Source: Lyophyllum atratum
Lineage: Eukaryota > Basidiomycota > Agaricomycetes > Agaricales > Lyophyllaceae
Direction of reading: 5' to 3'
Assembly (NCBI GenBank): GCA_014905825.1
Contig: JACGCN010000008.1
Span: 124,001-188,000, forward strand
Length of the DNA stretch: 64,000 nucleotides
How positions within the stretch are numbered: the stretch's first letter is position 1; the number at the start of each line of letters is the position of its first letter. Shown here in pieces: positions 24,198-35,516 of this stretch. The notes beneath the pieces were generated by a model that saw only the letters and a list, made by a program, of their open reading frames with translations, made no database searches and was not told the origin of the DNA. Position numbers and translations under genes: made by a program.

Positions 24198-26308
24198 CCC
24201 CAACATCCCCCGTCCCCATCCGCGCCACAGGGCCCACATACCACACCTGCGACATGCACGGCACGATGATGCCAAACGCCCCCGCGAACGAAAGCACCGC
24301 CGCGATGCCAGGTGGGAGACGCCGAGGCTTGTCCCAGTCTTCCAAGTTGTAGTGTAGGAAGTTGTGGTGTTTGAAGATGAAATGCTCTGCGAGGACGATG
24401 GCTGCGAATGCGGTGGACCAGTAGCCGATTATACCTGCAGGGGAAAGTGTATGGGTTACAATCAATCAGACGTGGGAGAGGGAACGTGTGGGTGGGCTTT
24501 ACTGAGGACGTTGACGAGCGTGCCGTAGAACCGTTTCGCGCCAATGATGGCGACGGGGATTAAGCTGTGGGAGTTCAAGAGAAGCTAGTCAGGGGAAACC
24601 GTTTGCTTCGGTACAATGTGATAATGTAGCTGACATGGCTTCCGAGACGATCACGAAGACATATCGAGGTATGCGGGCGAAAATCGGCGCGATGGACATG
24701 AAGCTCGTGCCTGGATCGAAGCATGCATGCATGAGAACCGATGCAAACTCAAAGGTGTGGGTGGTGGGTGGGAGTTACCGAAGGTATACATTGTAGGTGC
24801 ACACGCCGATGGAATAGACAGCGAAATGAGGACCATCAGAAACTTTCCGAAACCGCCTGCGGGGGAGAGGACCGCGGCGATGAGGCCGCCGACGTTGGAG
24901 CCGTCGTGGAAGCCTGCGTGCCAGGATGGGATTGCCGGGGCCATCGCAGCGAATGCTGCTCCTAACATGTGCCCAGTAATCTAGAAGAAGGATTGATCGC
25001 GAAAGGAGCTCAGAATATCGTACTCTGATTCCAGAATGTCTAAAGAATTTCGACTCACACTAGCACAAAAGAAGCCGAGATATGTATAGATGAAGATCCT
25101 CCGGCTGAATGAGAACTTGCCGTCATGAGGGACGTCTCGACGGGTTGGAAAGTTGATAGAGGCACCTTGATGCGTTGGCATGGTGATAAACGCCGTAATC
25201 TGGGGTCATAGTGCACCAGCTTATAACACTAGATGCGATGAAGGTCACGAAAGAGAGCACTGTCGACGCGGTGGGGGGCGGATAGGATGGGTAGTCTGAG
25301 GATTTCAGGTGTTTGCCGCCGATGCCGAGCATAACGATGAATGCGATGACGTTGGGTATCCAGGCTACGCTCTCGTACCTGTTGTGTAAAACATGAGGGA
25401 TGGCTACCTAATGGATGAGAGACCTCACCAATGCACGACTTTGTATCCGAAGAAAGTCACCTGCTCGACCTTGGTATTCAGCACACAAGATATAGCGAGA
25501 TGGTGCTCACGACTAGCGACAGGACGCCGATAATGACGATGCCAGCTGTGTCATCCAGACGGTCAGATACGCTTGCCAGTGTCTGCCCTCCGATGATGCA
25601 ATTCAGGATGAGAAATCCTTGCATCGAAATCACGTTCAGAATGCTCGGAATCACAGACCCGTAGAACCTGGTAAAATGAGAAGCACGTCCGTGAGACCGT
25701 TCGAAGCCTCTGGTCAGATGGTAAGTCATACCCCCAGGAGAAGCGGGCTTGGACCATTCCTCGCGTTCCCAATTTCGGCCCGAAGACGGCGCTAAGAATG
25801 AGTGAGCCATCGTCTGCTGGCAGAGAGTTAGCGCGTGTCCGACGTCACGTACAAGAACGCTGGTACGGCGCAGGATCTGTTTTTAGAGGCGGATTCAATG
25901 GTGATCATGCCAAGCGAGGATGGTGCCGGGGTAGAACTTACACAGCATCGACCACGAGTATGATCACCAGGGAATCGCGCAGTCCTAGGCTAAAGAAAAC
26001 AGGGCCAGCAGAACCTGTGCTGAAAGCAAGTATATTGAAGTTGGCCGAGAACCAAACGAAGAACATCTGATAGAGCCGTTTGTCGAGCCGCTGCTCCATA
26101 GGAATCGGAGAGATGCTGCCAGCGGATTTTCACCATTTAGACTAGGCCTAGGACGATGATGAATCCACCTGAGCAGCGCTACTGACCCGTGTGTTTCGAC
26201 ACCCCAGTGCAGAAGAAAGGAGGTGATCTTCTGGGAGAGGCTTTTGGGCTCGTCGACGAAGCCCTCATGGGATTTCGAGGTGCTGGGGGATGGTGATGGG
26301 GGTTCCAT
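24103..26308 (-). CDS. NCS1 purine-cytosine permease (FCY2-like)
   Basis: Plasma-membrane proton symporter for purines and cytosine. Twelve exons (26308-26187, 26115-25942, 25876-25853, 25791-25732, 25667-25511, 25460-25429, 25378-25166, 25104-25059, 24980-24779, 24710-24635, 24564-24503, 24434-24103) total 1500 nt, giving 499 aa, a normal NCS1 length. Family blocks: ISPIPMEQRLDKRLYQMFFV after a soluble N-terminus, FSANFNILAFSTGSAGP, FGPKLGTRGMVQARFSWG across a junction, then SVIPSILNVISMQGFLILNC and WIPNVIAFIVMLGIGGKHL. The C-terminal half has LGAAFAAMAPAIPSW, FVIVSEA and IIGYWSTAFAAIVLAEHFIF. About twelve hydrophobic segments are visible. Exon 3 is only 24 nt. Near gdhA it adds to the nitrogen-nutrition flavour of this block. 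Substrate preference between cytosine and purines is not resolvable. Confidence 0.9.
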
Positions 26309-26673
26309 TGAACGAATAGGCTGGTGGGGGGTCGGTTGACAAACATCGCTTCCTCAGAAGCAAGAGGCAACCTTCGATAAAATGATGAGAGTTTGATCTG
26401 ATTATGACTCCGCGTGCCAGGCAGGGGATACTGAAGTTCCAAACAGACGTCGATCGATATCCTAGGGTTGACACGAGTTGCGTCGCCAACCGACGTCAAA
26501 GCCATCGTGGAGCACTTACAGACGATAAGAAGGTATCAAAAAGCATGGAGAGTGGTAAGATAAGTTACATAACTGAATGCATAAAAATACAATTGCAATG
26601 CGGGGGCCTCGTGTAATGCTCACAACGCCTTGATCGGATCCTGCTCTAAACCCCACACCCCCCTTGAACCTTC

Positions 26674-27102
26674 TCACCGCTGTCGACTAAGTTGCGTGCT
26701 ATATCGCCCAGTCCGAGGCTTCACCCGCGGCCGCTCCGACATCTTCTGCAGACGCCCCATCAGCTCCCTCGCCAAAAAGACGGTCTCGTTCTCTTCCTCG
26801 TATCGGGTGTGGAATTCGTTTATAGGTTCGATGATGGAGATATCGGCGGGATGGAGCGTCTTTGTCTCGGAAAGACGGAAGATGGTGATGAATTCGTGGC
26901 GGAAGATTTTTACGTCGACGGTGGTGAGGGCGGAGGTCGGAGTGTCCAGCGACACTAGGGCGATAGAGTTAGGGAGCAGGAAGGGTTTGATAATGATGGC
27001 GAGCGTACCTTGCACAAGACACACATCACCCTTTATCCGGGCAAAAGCAAAATAACCGTCGTTGACGACTGGAGGGAAGCAGCTATTGTTCATGTTACAG
27101 GC
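26674..27102 (-). CDS. Hypothetical protein, two exons, start uncertain
   Basis: I do not recognise this protein. Frame coherence and splice signals support it: an exon ending at 27009 (GCAAG before GTACGC) and an exon 26954-26674. The intron has a textbook CTAAC branch point and CCCTAG end. The C-terminal exon reads KIFRHEFITIFRLSETKTLH, then ends with a basic tail. The 54-nt intron is a multiple of three and has no stop, so its retention would add 18 residues without breaking the frame. The ATG at 27102 is the simplest start, but a further upstream exon (open frame at 27343-27095) is possible. Confidence 0.4.
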   Translation of the reverse strand, partial: ACNMNNSCFPPVVNDGYFAFARIKGDVCLVQGTLAIIIKPFLLPNSIALVSLDTPTSALTTVDVKIFRHEFITIFRLSETKTLHPADISIIEPINEFHTRYEEENETVFLARELMGRLQKMSERPRVKPRTGRYSTQLSRQR

Positions 27103-29517
27103 TGTCGGTCCTAGCATCGTCGGAGGGATTGCAGATTGGCAGGACACCGACATTGCGCAAATATGTAGAACTCGGGAGTTTAGGAATGGTCATTCGTTGC
27201 GTCAGTATATATACTCCAAATTCGATGACATGCGCGGGCCACGAGGGCAAAGCTGTACTTCTTCGGCGGCCAAATGGGACCTGAGTTGTTACAGGGGTCC
27301 TCCATAAGCAGTTAAAAGAAAAGAACCCTGAATGTTGCTTCAAAGCGATCCCAGGCTCTCAGGCGCCAGGCGGCTCTTTGCCTCAAGCCGAGGTCTTGGC
27401 TTCCTTCCGGATAAGGGGAATATCGATACCACGTGCATAGTGCAAATATACCGTTCGAGTGTCAAAACGAGAGCTAACCGAAGCTGGAATGGAGATGAGC
27501 ATGGAGAGAAGAAGGACGGCAGAGATACACAGCTGAAAACAAGAGTCGAGAAGGTGATGATAAAACTCGCTAATCGATGATCGACTGATCACACTTGGAT
27601 CAGACTCTCGAACAATGTTCATCATCAACTTATGAAAGCCTGACTAGCTTCAATCGCTTGGAGCTTGGATGTGAATCGATCCCCATTGAACCCAAGAAAG
27701 TATCGAGGGTTTCCTCGTACTGCCGGTCTTACCTACTCACAAAAAGCGAGGGAAGAGGGAACCTCCATCACGCGACATGTAATCGGAAAAACTATAATCA
27801 CCTGGTTCTTAGTCTGCCACCGACGGCTTCGTTGACGCAAGTGGTGAGGCCACAGCATGGCGTAGACATAGACAAGGATATATCGGAACATGAGGCTACA
27901 ACGCCTCTTACTTGGGAAATGAATAAATGGTGGCGGTAAGTCGTGGACTTTGTGCCAAAGGGATTTGCTTGGCGGTGCTGATCCTGACGGCCATAATTGC
28001 TGCGATGGAGGCATCCGTCTGCAAGGCTGCTAGAGAGTCTTATGGCACCACATGAGTTGCACTTCTACAATGCACACATCATTCTATGACCAGCTGGGAT
28101 TGACATGTTCGAAAGATCTGCGACCTATAAATAGGCACACTAAAAATGGGTATAGGGAAGGTGGCCCCGAGCCTCGTGGGAAGGGGGTAGAACAAAGAAC
28201 AGACGGCATGTCAGTCGTGTAAATGCACGCACGATATCAGACTGATCTTATTCGGCATGCTACAAGATCCGCACGAGACAAACGACGGCGCCCCGTTCTA
28301 GCACAATCTGGATTTGTGGTGCAGAGGTCGTGTGCGGAGTGAGTACCAGGGGAGTCTCAGTGAAGGCCAAACCAGGACATAGATAGCTCGGAGATAAGGC
28401 CAGCTTTGCCTAGATTCGTTGGTGGGACTTGAATAACCGCGGCCGTAGGACTTTCCCAAGAGAGTGCTCCAATAATAGTTAGTAACAGTCGTTCGCGGAG
28501 TTGTCAGGGAGGGTCGAGCGTATACACGAGCTGGAAGTTCCGTGATGAATGACTGAGACATTACACGATAGTTCGACTGTCGATAGCGACGTTGCGCGTC
28601 GACAGATGCGCCCGAGGACTTAGACAATACGAAGTGGGACAGAGTACGCGATCCTTGATCCAGAAGTTGGGCGATAAAGGAAGGTGGCGAGTAGAGGGTC
28701 GGTCGTCATGATGTATTTTTGTCGTCGCTCCTGGTTTGTCGGTGGGACCTCAATAGACTAGAAGAAGCGCAACTGCGCTCTCAAAGATACTCCGTTTGAA
28801 CTCGGACTCCACGTCTCCTGAATCGTGATAGTGAAAAGAGGAACATGGGATAGAGGCTTGGATATAGGGACAATGACGTGAGGTACTCGAGATCGGCTGC
28901 CACGCCTGGGTGCAGCTTAGTATTAAGGCCGGGGTAAAAACCTGTCCAATCTACTTCGGTGGTACTGGGAAGGATGCTGACCTGAGAGAAAGCCTTTTAG
29001 TCCCAGGTCATGCGATTCGATTCGAGGCAGCTGGGAAAGAGACGGCGAGAGACCAGTGGTTGAAACGTTGAGGGCCGAGTTGAGATAGGCGGTGGCAGTC
29101 AGAAAGCTCTGGAAGGCCTTGACAAACAAGACCAATTCAACGCTGGTCTAAAAATAACACTACCGCTTCTAGTTGCAAATCGATATTGGACCTATAGGCC
29201 GTGTACGAGGTTTGCATAAATGTTGCTCAGTGATGGTTTTGGGTTCTTGAGACGAGCCAATGTATTTAGCATTAGTCGGGGCGACGCAGAAGCAGCCCTG
29301 GGCGCGCGATCCTCAGTTGCTATTCAGCAGAGGACGTCCAAATACCCGTGGAATGAAGCGATAGGTATGTACAAAAAGCATAGCTATTCAAATCCACCAA
29401 ATCCCTAAAAGACATTCTGTAATGGGGCTATGATAAGTTTTCCAAACATGTCCTTGAGGTGAAACGTGTCTTACCTGATACAGAATCATATTGCAGTGCT
29501 CAAAGCGATGTGATATC
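27103..29517. other. No confident gene
   Basis: Minus-strand frames at 27628-27383, 28014-27733 and 29135-28923 have membrane-like or fragmentary character (for example FVKAFQSFLTATAYLNSALN, which reads like a transporter helix) but do not splice into a coherent protein. They may be remnants of decayed genes. Confidence 0.35.
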
Positions 29518-30606
29518 TCAAGCATTGTTGCAGTAGAAGAAGCTAGCCAGGTCGTTGAACGAGCCGAGGTCATTGTGGTGCATGGTGAAGTCGAAGTGGT
29601 CTCCCGAGCATCCTTGGTCCCTGAGTTGATCCCATGTCAGCTCGCAGCACGTCAACCATAATCGGCAGGCTTGTGACGAGTCTACCTCAAGTCGGTGGGG
29701 GTGGGATTCGCAAAATAAAAGTTTTCCGGTGGGATCTTTTGTGCAACTCGGTGGGATTTTTGAGTACCGTGATCATGCGAATATGATGCCGTCGGGCGCG
29801 TGTCCCGCCCTCCCGACGCGTCCATCTTGGCCATGGCCAGATTTCATGACTAGTTACTCATAATCCTGCAGAATGGGTAGGTTTGGGGGGTTTAAAGCCC
29901 GAGGTCCTACCTACACTATGTGCCTCTTCTCCTCATGCCCGCTATGCAGCCCAGAGAGATGGAAATGAAGGAAATATGGGAATTTCGCGATTTCGTGAGC
30001 TCATAGACTCATCGTCGACTCCCGCTCAACGAATTTTGACTATCCAGAGGCCTTTCCACGCGCTTTAGCTGATAAAAGCTCGGAATTTCACCTCGCACTC
30101 AGCATTCTTCAAACAGGAGGCGGCGGGCGGCGACACATAGCTGAAGTGGCTCCCGACGCGATTACCACTTTGAGCTGTGGGCCAAAACACGACGTCATAT
30201 ACGAATTGAGCAAAACCGGTGGGGTTTGGTGGAAAGCGGTGGGATTTTTTCTACGGTGACAGAAAACCGGTGGGATCAGAATCCCACTCCCACCGATTTG
30301 GGAATTCCTGCTTGTGACTGACTCGAAGAGGTAGCACTTATGACCAGAGCCAACGGGATCGACGCTGCTGACCTGATCTTCGAGACCGGAACCGAGCTCG
30401 ATGCATTGGTTGTTGAGGTAGCTGAGAGTGACGCAGTGGCCGGTGAGGTTGATATCGGTGCACAACTTGAGGTCACCCCCGGCAGCCTGATGCGAACGGA
30501 GACCGTGAGTGAGATATGCAGTAGCACGACACCGGAAAAGGAGACTTACGACGAGCGAAGCGCTGGCGACAGCGACGGCGATGACAGAGAAGAATTTGAA
30601 CATCAT
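29518..30606 (-). CDS. Small secreted cysteine-rich protein (crystallin-like fold suspected)
   Basis: Three exons (30606-30550, 30486-30323, 29620-29518) total 324 nt, giving 107 aa. Exon 1 encodes a signal peptide (MMFKFFSVIAVAVASASLV). The mature part has six cysteines in the pattern LKLCTDINLTGHCVTL, NNQC, SGHKCYLFE, QGCSGD and FYCNNA, with two similar halves ending in FNDLASF-type motifs. Agaricomycetes carry many such small secreted proteins, resembling the beta-gamma-crystallin-like group; function unknown. Intron 2 is 702 nt, ten times the local norm, because a 633-bp transposon sits in it. Subtracting the element and one 8-bp target copy leaves 61 nt. A TATAAAAA lies about 100 bases upstream of the ATG. 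Confidence 0.72.
29678..30310. mobile_element. 633-bp non-autonomous TIR element in an intron (8-bp duplication, hAT/KDZ-like)
   Basis: Flanked by perfect 8-bp direct copies CTTGTGAC (29670-29677 and 30311-30318). The ends carry an inverted repeat: TCGGTGGGGGTGGGATTC at 29692-29709 pairs with 30279-30296 with one mismatch. The outermost 14 bases pair only partly. A GGTGGGAT motif recurs inside in both orientations near both ends, as subterminal repeats do. No coding capacity. An 8-bp duplication fits hAT or KDZ-type transposases; the exact superfamily is uncertain. Confidence 0.7.
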
Positions 30607-30707
30607 GACTTTGTTGGAGAGTGGGAGAAGTGCTGGTAAGAGCTTGGAGAGTAGAGGAGTTGGGAGATGGGTAGCTGAGCTGAGGTTTGAGAGCCAGGAC
30701 TCGGACG

Positions 30708-30715
30708 TTTTTATA
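30708..30715 (-). promoter_or_regulatory. TATA box of the small secreted protein gene
   Basis: TATAAAAA on the minus strand, about 100 bases before the ATG at 30606. Confidence 0.4.
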
Positions 30716-31962
30716 CACATTCTGAGCGTGAAGGAAAGCTAAAACGGATAGTTCCACGACACCTTGCCGGCCGGCGATGCGAATTGTAACGAATGGTATA
30801 GAGGCGTTGGACCAACTTTTGACATCCTTCCAACAGCTGAGGTTGCCTGGATGTGGTCAAATGAGCCGCAGTGTGCGCAAGAAACTCACCGAGAGGAGAT
30901 ATGCGACGAAGATTTTTGGGTTTGAAGTCCAGGGCACAAGGGTTGAAAATTTTGAGGACATCTGAGGCGTTACGGCGTGTATATCGCATAAGTGGAAGGT
31001 GTCGTCGAACTTGTTCTGCTTCTGAAAAGCCAGGGCTGGCCATATCCTCAAACCCGTCAAAAGGAACAATGATTTTGAGAGGTAGGCGATGGCACTGTAC
31101 ACAGGGTTCAACGTGGTGCGCATCCATCCAAGCCAAGATCGCCAGCCAAGGGCTAGAAGTAAGTCAACTGATCGTGAATGCGACATGGTACGACTGCAGA
31201 AATAGAAGATTCACGTCGGCGTGAGTTTGCACCAAGGATTAAGACTTAGTCTTGATCACCGGGTGTATTCTGTCTAAGCGAAATCCTTTTCTCTGACCGT
31301 GGCGCGAGGTCAAATGACCAGTGTAGAAGGGAATAGATTAAAAATCTGTAGGCTTTACAACGCCGAATCAACCATCTGGAAAAATGTACGAAGCCATGCT
31401 TACCAACTGTTTCGTCGGCTGCATCGGCATAACATAAATTATACGATAAGTAGTCGGGCGGCATCACGTTTATGTCAAACAACAAGGGAAAAGAGAGGGT
31501 TTTAAGGCCTGAGCCGTATATCGCCACTCAATCTTCTTCAGTTCCACCTCGAAAGCAGGGTGGTTTGAAGTTGTCACACCGGATCAGTGAAAGTGGACCG
31601 GTGGCCAGTACTCCGAAGAACCTTCAAGCAGCGAGGCCCTCGTAAAAAAGGAGACGGCTGCAGTAGAAGGCTTTGCGACGGACACATATCCGAGGAAAAT
31701 GAGGACGATGCAACACGTCGAAATCCGCCACCACCAGCGATGATACGAAGTGGGCGGAGAGAGGGAGCAAATGGTGGATCAAGCGAAGGAACGAAGATGA
31801 ACTTGTGGAGTGGGAACTGCCAACATACATAGCCTCGCCATCACATATGTTCGACAGCAATTCTCGCCACTCATCGAAGTCAGATCCATGCAACGTCTGA
31901 AGATATCCGTCCCTGGAACATAATCAATAAAAAACCAAACCTCGATACCGCAGCCCTTCCGT
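30716..31962. other. No confident gene
   Basis: Frames of about 110-141 codons on both strands (minus 31136-30711 and 31186-30857, plus 30871-31224) overlap each other, and none shows a domain or consistent splicing. Confidence 0.35.
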
Positions 31963-33084
31963 CTAAAAATCGATAGCCTTCTCATCGGCGATAGCTTCCT
32001 GGATGGATTTCTCGTCTTCCCGCCACCTGTCTCGTTTCAACTTGTAGCCCTCGTTGATTCTGGCATACAAAGTACCACCCATTCGTGCCACGGGTTTGAG
32101 TTTTCCGGGATCAACGTTGCCCCTCTCATCCAACACGTCCCTGCGGACATGTATGTATTTGATAAAGCCCAGGATCATGGTGGTAGTGACTTCGGAAGTC
32201 ATGGGGTCTCGAATGTCAACTGTTTGATATAACTTTAAGATTTGAATTCTTCTCAGCGCTTCTGTAAATGGGAGATCAGCCGAGACGTACCTCGCACTCC
32301 ATGCTGAAGGCGCTCTCTTTGACGCGAGGGGCTTTAACATGGATCTGTGGAATAAAGGGTTCAACAACAAAGATGTCAGGGCCGAGATGATCTAGGCGAC
32401 TACTTACACTCGGTTCCTTCGTTAGACCACTGATTGGCCATTCACTGAAATCTTCTGGTGCATCGACAGCGCAACTATTTGCTTGCGCAATCCACGGTTC
32501 GCTGATGATGTTGACCGTAAATCCCTTAGTGGCCATTATGTTCCTGACAGTATCCTTCATACGGGTAGGATCGGCGGGCCTGGAACAGGACAGTGAAATG
32601 ACTGGTGGTGAGGCTGATACCTGTTTCAAGGATGGATGAGTCCGCCTAACAATGGGCGGACATGACCTAGAATATGCATACCTGGTTAAACCAGCTTTGA
32701 TTGAATTTCAGCGAGACGAAGACAAAAATCACGACCATGTGACTTACCTATACGGCGCGAGGTTTGTGCTTCCGTCCTCCGAGATCGTGGAGACGAATGC
32801 AACGGGCCTAGGCGCAATTCCACTCACCAGAAGTCCATATAGCTTCCTGTTCGTCCCATGTTTCGATAAGCGAACCAGAGCTTGCTGAACCTACAGTACT
32901 CAACTCACTTGGGCTCTTCTGTCGCCGCGTCAATTGTCTTCCACCCATGCTTTTCGCCTTCCATCCACTCTCGGCCTGCTGGAGTCTCGTCGATCTTTTG
33001 TCCGTAGGTCCAAGTTGGATTAGGAGGATCAGTGATCTTGAAGCCCGGAGAGGAGTTAGATCTAGAGCGGGAGGTTGGGGGCAT
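31963..33084 (-). CDS. Flavin-reductase-like FMN-binding protein (DIM6/NTAB family)
   Basis: Six exons (33084-32909, 32846-32748, 32694-32682, 32620-32408, 32344-32291, 32232-31963) total 825 nt, giving 274 aa. The central split-barrel domain reads KKLYGLLVSGIAPRPVAFVS, then SEDGSTNLAPYSWFNQVSAS, RMKDTVRNIMATKGFTVNII, and later DPMTSEVTTTMILGFIKYIH. These blocks match the flavin reductase-like (PF01613) family found throughout fungi, usually FMN-binding NAD(P)H-flavin oxidoreductases of unknown substrate. The third exon is only 13 nt (CTGGTTTAACCAG) and encodes the conserved WFNQ core. The start at 33084 is the first in-frame ATG of exon 1. No signal peptide, so probably cytosolic. Confidence 0.88.
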
Positions 33085-33685
33085 GTCGGCGCTGTATGCT
33101 CGTAGGATGGGTATCCGCGACTATCGAGCTTTGGTTTTCATGAACGAGAAGAAGTCATTGTGTTTGCTTACTACACCATCTCTTCTGGCATTCGGTCCGG
33201 ATCGAACGTCAAGCTGCCGGATAGCAGATAACAGCGGGTTGGGGATCTCGTTTAAGCGGGAGAAAGGCGGCTGACGCGATAGCACGGGTCGCTGGCGACA
33301 GTTGAACCTTCTGGCCAACATGGCTATTGCGCTATGGGTCCGCTGACTGGTGGTGGAGCGTGGCACTCAGGCTCAAGACTTAAAGTTAGGCGAACCGGGC
33401 GAAGGTACCGGTACTCATCACAGCCGGGTGATCACATACAATCCTCATGTGACTCCATTTTCAACGCGACTACTAGTACAAGTAAGTAGGTGAATGGCTC
33501 GACGCTTTTCTACCGCTGGATGATCCTCAGAGCGGGAATTACTACTGCGTTCAGATTCCGCCGCGGTTCGAATCTAGGATGCAATTGGGATATAAGTACA
33601 TTGCGTGATAGATGATAATACAGTACTCTACATTGTTATGACTGTGCGCCCGATAATACAATATCCGATCGTGTAATCGGTGTTT

Positions 33686-34825
33686 CTAAACATTGATTCC
33701 GCGGTAGGTTCTGACTTGTGCCTTCATGCGCGTCGCTTGACCTTTGGTGAAACCGGTCATGCATGAATCGTCGGTATAGTCCATATAATTGGCTATAAGC
33801 ACGTCGTCAGCTAAAATCTCCATCGGACATGCATCTAACATACTGATTGGGTCAACCTCGCCACCAGGGCAGGTATCGCGCTTAGCCGGGCATCCACTAG
33901 CAGGTGATGACTCAGGTGCAGTGTCATCGACGGAGTCTCCTGCGCCATCGCAGCCACCCTAGGGCGTAACGGCTCTTTAGATCTATTCCACTGCGCGGGG
34001 AGGACGTTGCTTACCTGGAAGGTATGATAAAGCCCAACCCAGTGTCCGACTTCGTGTGTCAGCGTTCGGCCTAGATTAAAAGGCGAGGCTGTGCCCTTGG
34101 GAAGTGTGCTGTAACGAATGACTACGCCGTCGTCCTTGGGAGCAGTTTTGTAGTCGGACGGGAAGGTGGCATAGCCCAGGAGTCCTTTGGTTTCGGTATT
34201 CGTGACGAATCTTCGAGACCTGATATCAGTGGCCATTTGGATGGAAAATGAGGGCGACATGCTCACCCAACGGTGTAGACATTGAGAGTAGACTCGTTGC
34301 CGTATCTGAAGACTTGCTTAAGGGCAGTGTTTTCTGGGCTAGAAAGGCACTATGAGCTATTGCAATCTGGATATATGATGAACGACAGACCTTTCGGGTG
34401 CTACCCCCTCAAACCATTCCTTGCTCAGGATACGCGTGGTGTTGACGAGATTCCATTTCAAGCCGGTATCAGTGTAGTCCTTGTTCAGGACATCTATTTG
34501 AGACTTGATTTGGTCGTCACTGCGCTGGGCATGAGCATCGCCGATCTCAAAGAGGGAACGTGGTCACTCACGGGACCCAGCCGCCTTCCAAGGTCTGGTT
34601 CGCGGCCACAACATGGAAGTGAATATCGATGGTGGCTGTTGCGTTTGGGGCACCTGGTGGCAGGCGGGAGGAGGAGAATTTGCGCTCTGCTGACGCGACT
34701 TTTTGGTCGCTTATGTGGACACCACAACTCCTCGAGAGGGTACCAGCCCCTCTTTTATGGAAATGCGGCGCGCCAAGGCATACGGAAGAACCGAGAAGGA
34801 GTGTGACAAGAACTGAAGAAAGCAT
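33686..34825 (-). CDS. Secreted zinc metalloprotease (M43B/MEP1-like)
   Basis: Six exons (34825-34572, 34519-34391, 34338-34267, 34219-34015, 33958-33844, 33792-33686) total 882 nt, giving 293 aa, the standard size for fungal MEP1-type extracellular proteases. A signal peptide ([20 protein letters not shown]) opens the protein. The zinc motif is [11 protein letters not shown], the extended HExxHxxGxxH of metzincins. The Met-turn is [10 protein letters not shown] near the C-terminus. Cysteines in [18 protein letters not shown] and DDSC match the disulfides of cytophagalysin/pappalysin-type enzymes. The propeptide includes [10 protein letters not shown], as in relatives. Substrate is presumably external protein. 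Confidence 0.92.
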
Positions 34826-35516
34826 GTTAAGTGGTAAAATCGTTAAAATCGTTAAAAAAGCTCGTGGCGAAGGGTGAGAAAAGGATCTAACGTTGGATGA
34901 GGCATTGAAACCTTCTTATAGAGGCTCGGCTGTGTGTATGATCTTGGGATCACGACAATCTAGCCAGGTGGCTACCAACATATGGCATAACGACGCTGGG
35001 GTCGCCTATTCGCCGAGGGCATCGTCGGTGCACAGCCTCCGCTATTCCCGAGATTCGAACAACATGATGAGACGCGTGTTTCTTGTAGACATATGTAGTG
35101 TGCATACCTCAAGGTTGTTCAGGCTGAAATGGTAGCAGGTATCAAGCCGTGAGTGACGCGAGAAAAACGCCCAAGAGGAGAGGAATGGTATGGGGTTGAA
35201 AACACGCGTTGAACTAGGTTGAATTGAAGTCTAAATTTATTATTAGGCGCTTATGGTATGTTTGGTTTTGTGGCTGTGACGCCCAAACAGATTCGGCGGC
35301 CATTGTTCGAGTTTCCCATCAACCGGCGGCGAGTAGAAGCACTGTAAGTACAACTGACAATAATCACCCTAGGTTTATGAAACCGATAGAGCGACCCGCT
35401 CATACTTGAGCGCTTGAGCCCTGGTCTTCCTGCATCTATGTCTCCCTCCTCTTCGACTTCCAGCAGAGTACACTCTGTCTGCCATGCGGTGTGATCGCAG
35501 GGATTTTAGAAGCTGA
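34826..35516. other. Divergent intergenic region
   Basis: Shared upstream region of the minus-strand protease and the plus-strand glycosyltransferase. A TATAAGAA (minus, about 34914) may serve the protease. No gene recognised. Confidence 0.45.

Noticed and set aside
33540..33590. GGTTCGAATC as a tRNA B box
   Set aside because: No matching A box or cloverleaf within 100 bases upstream.
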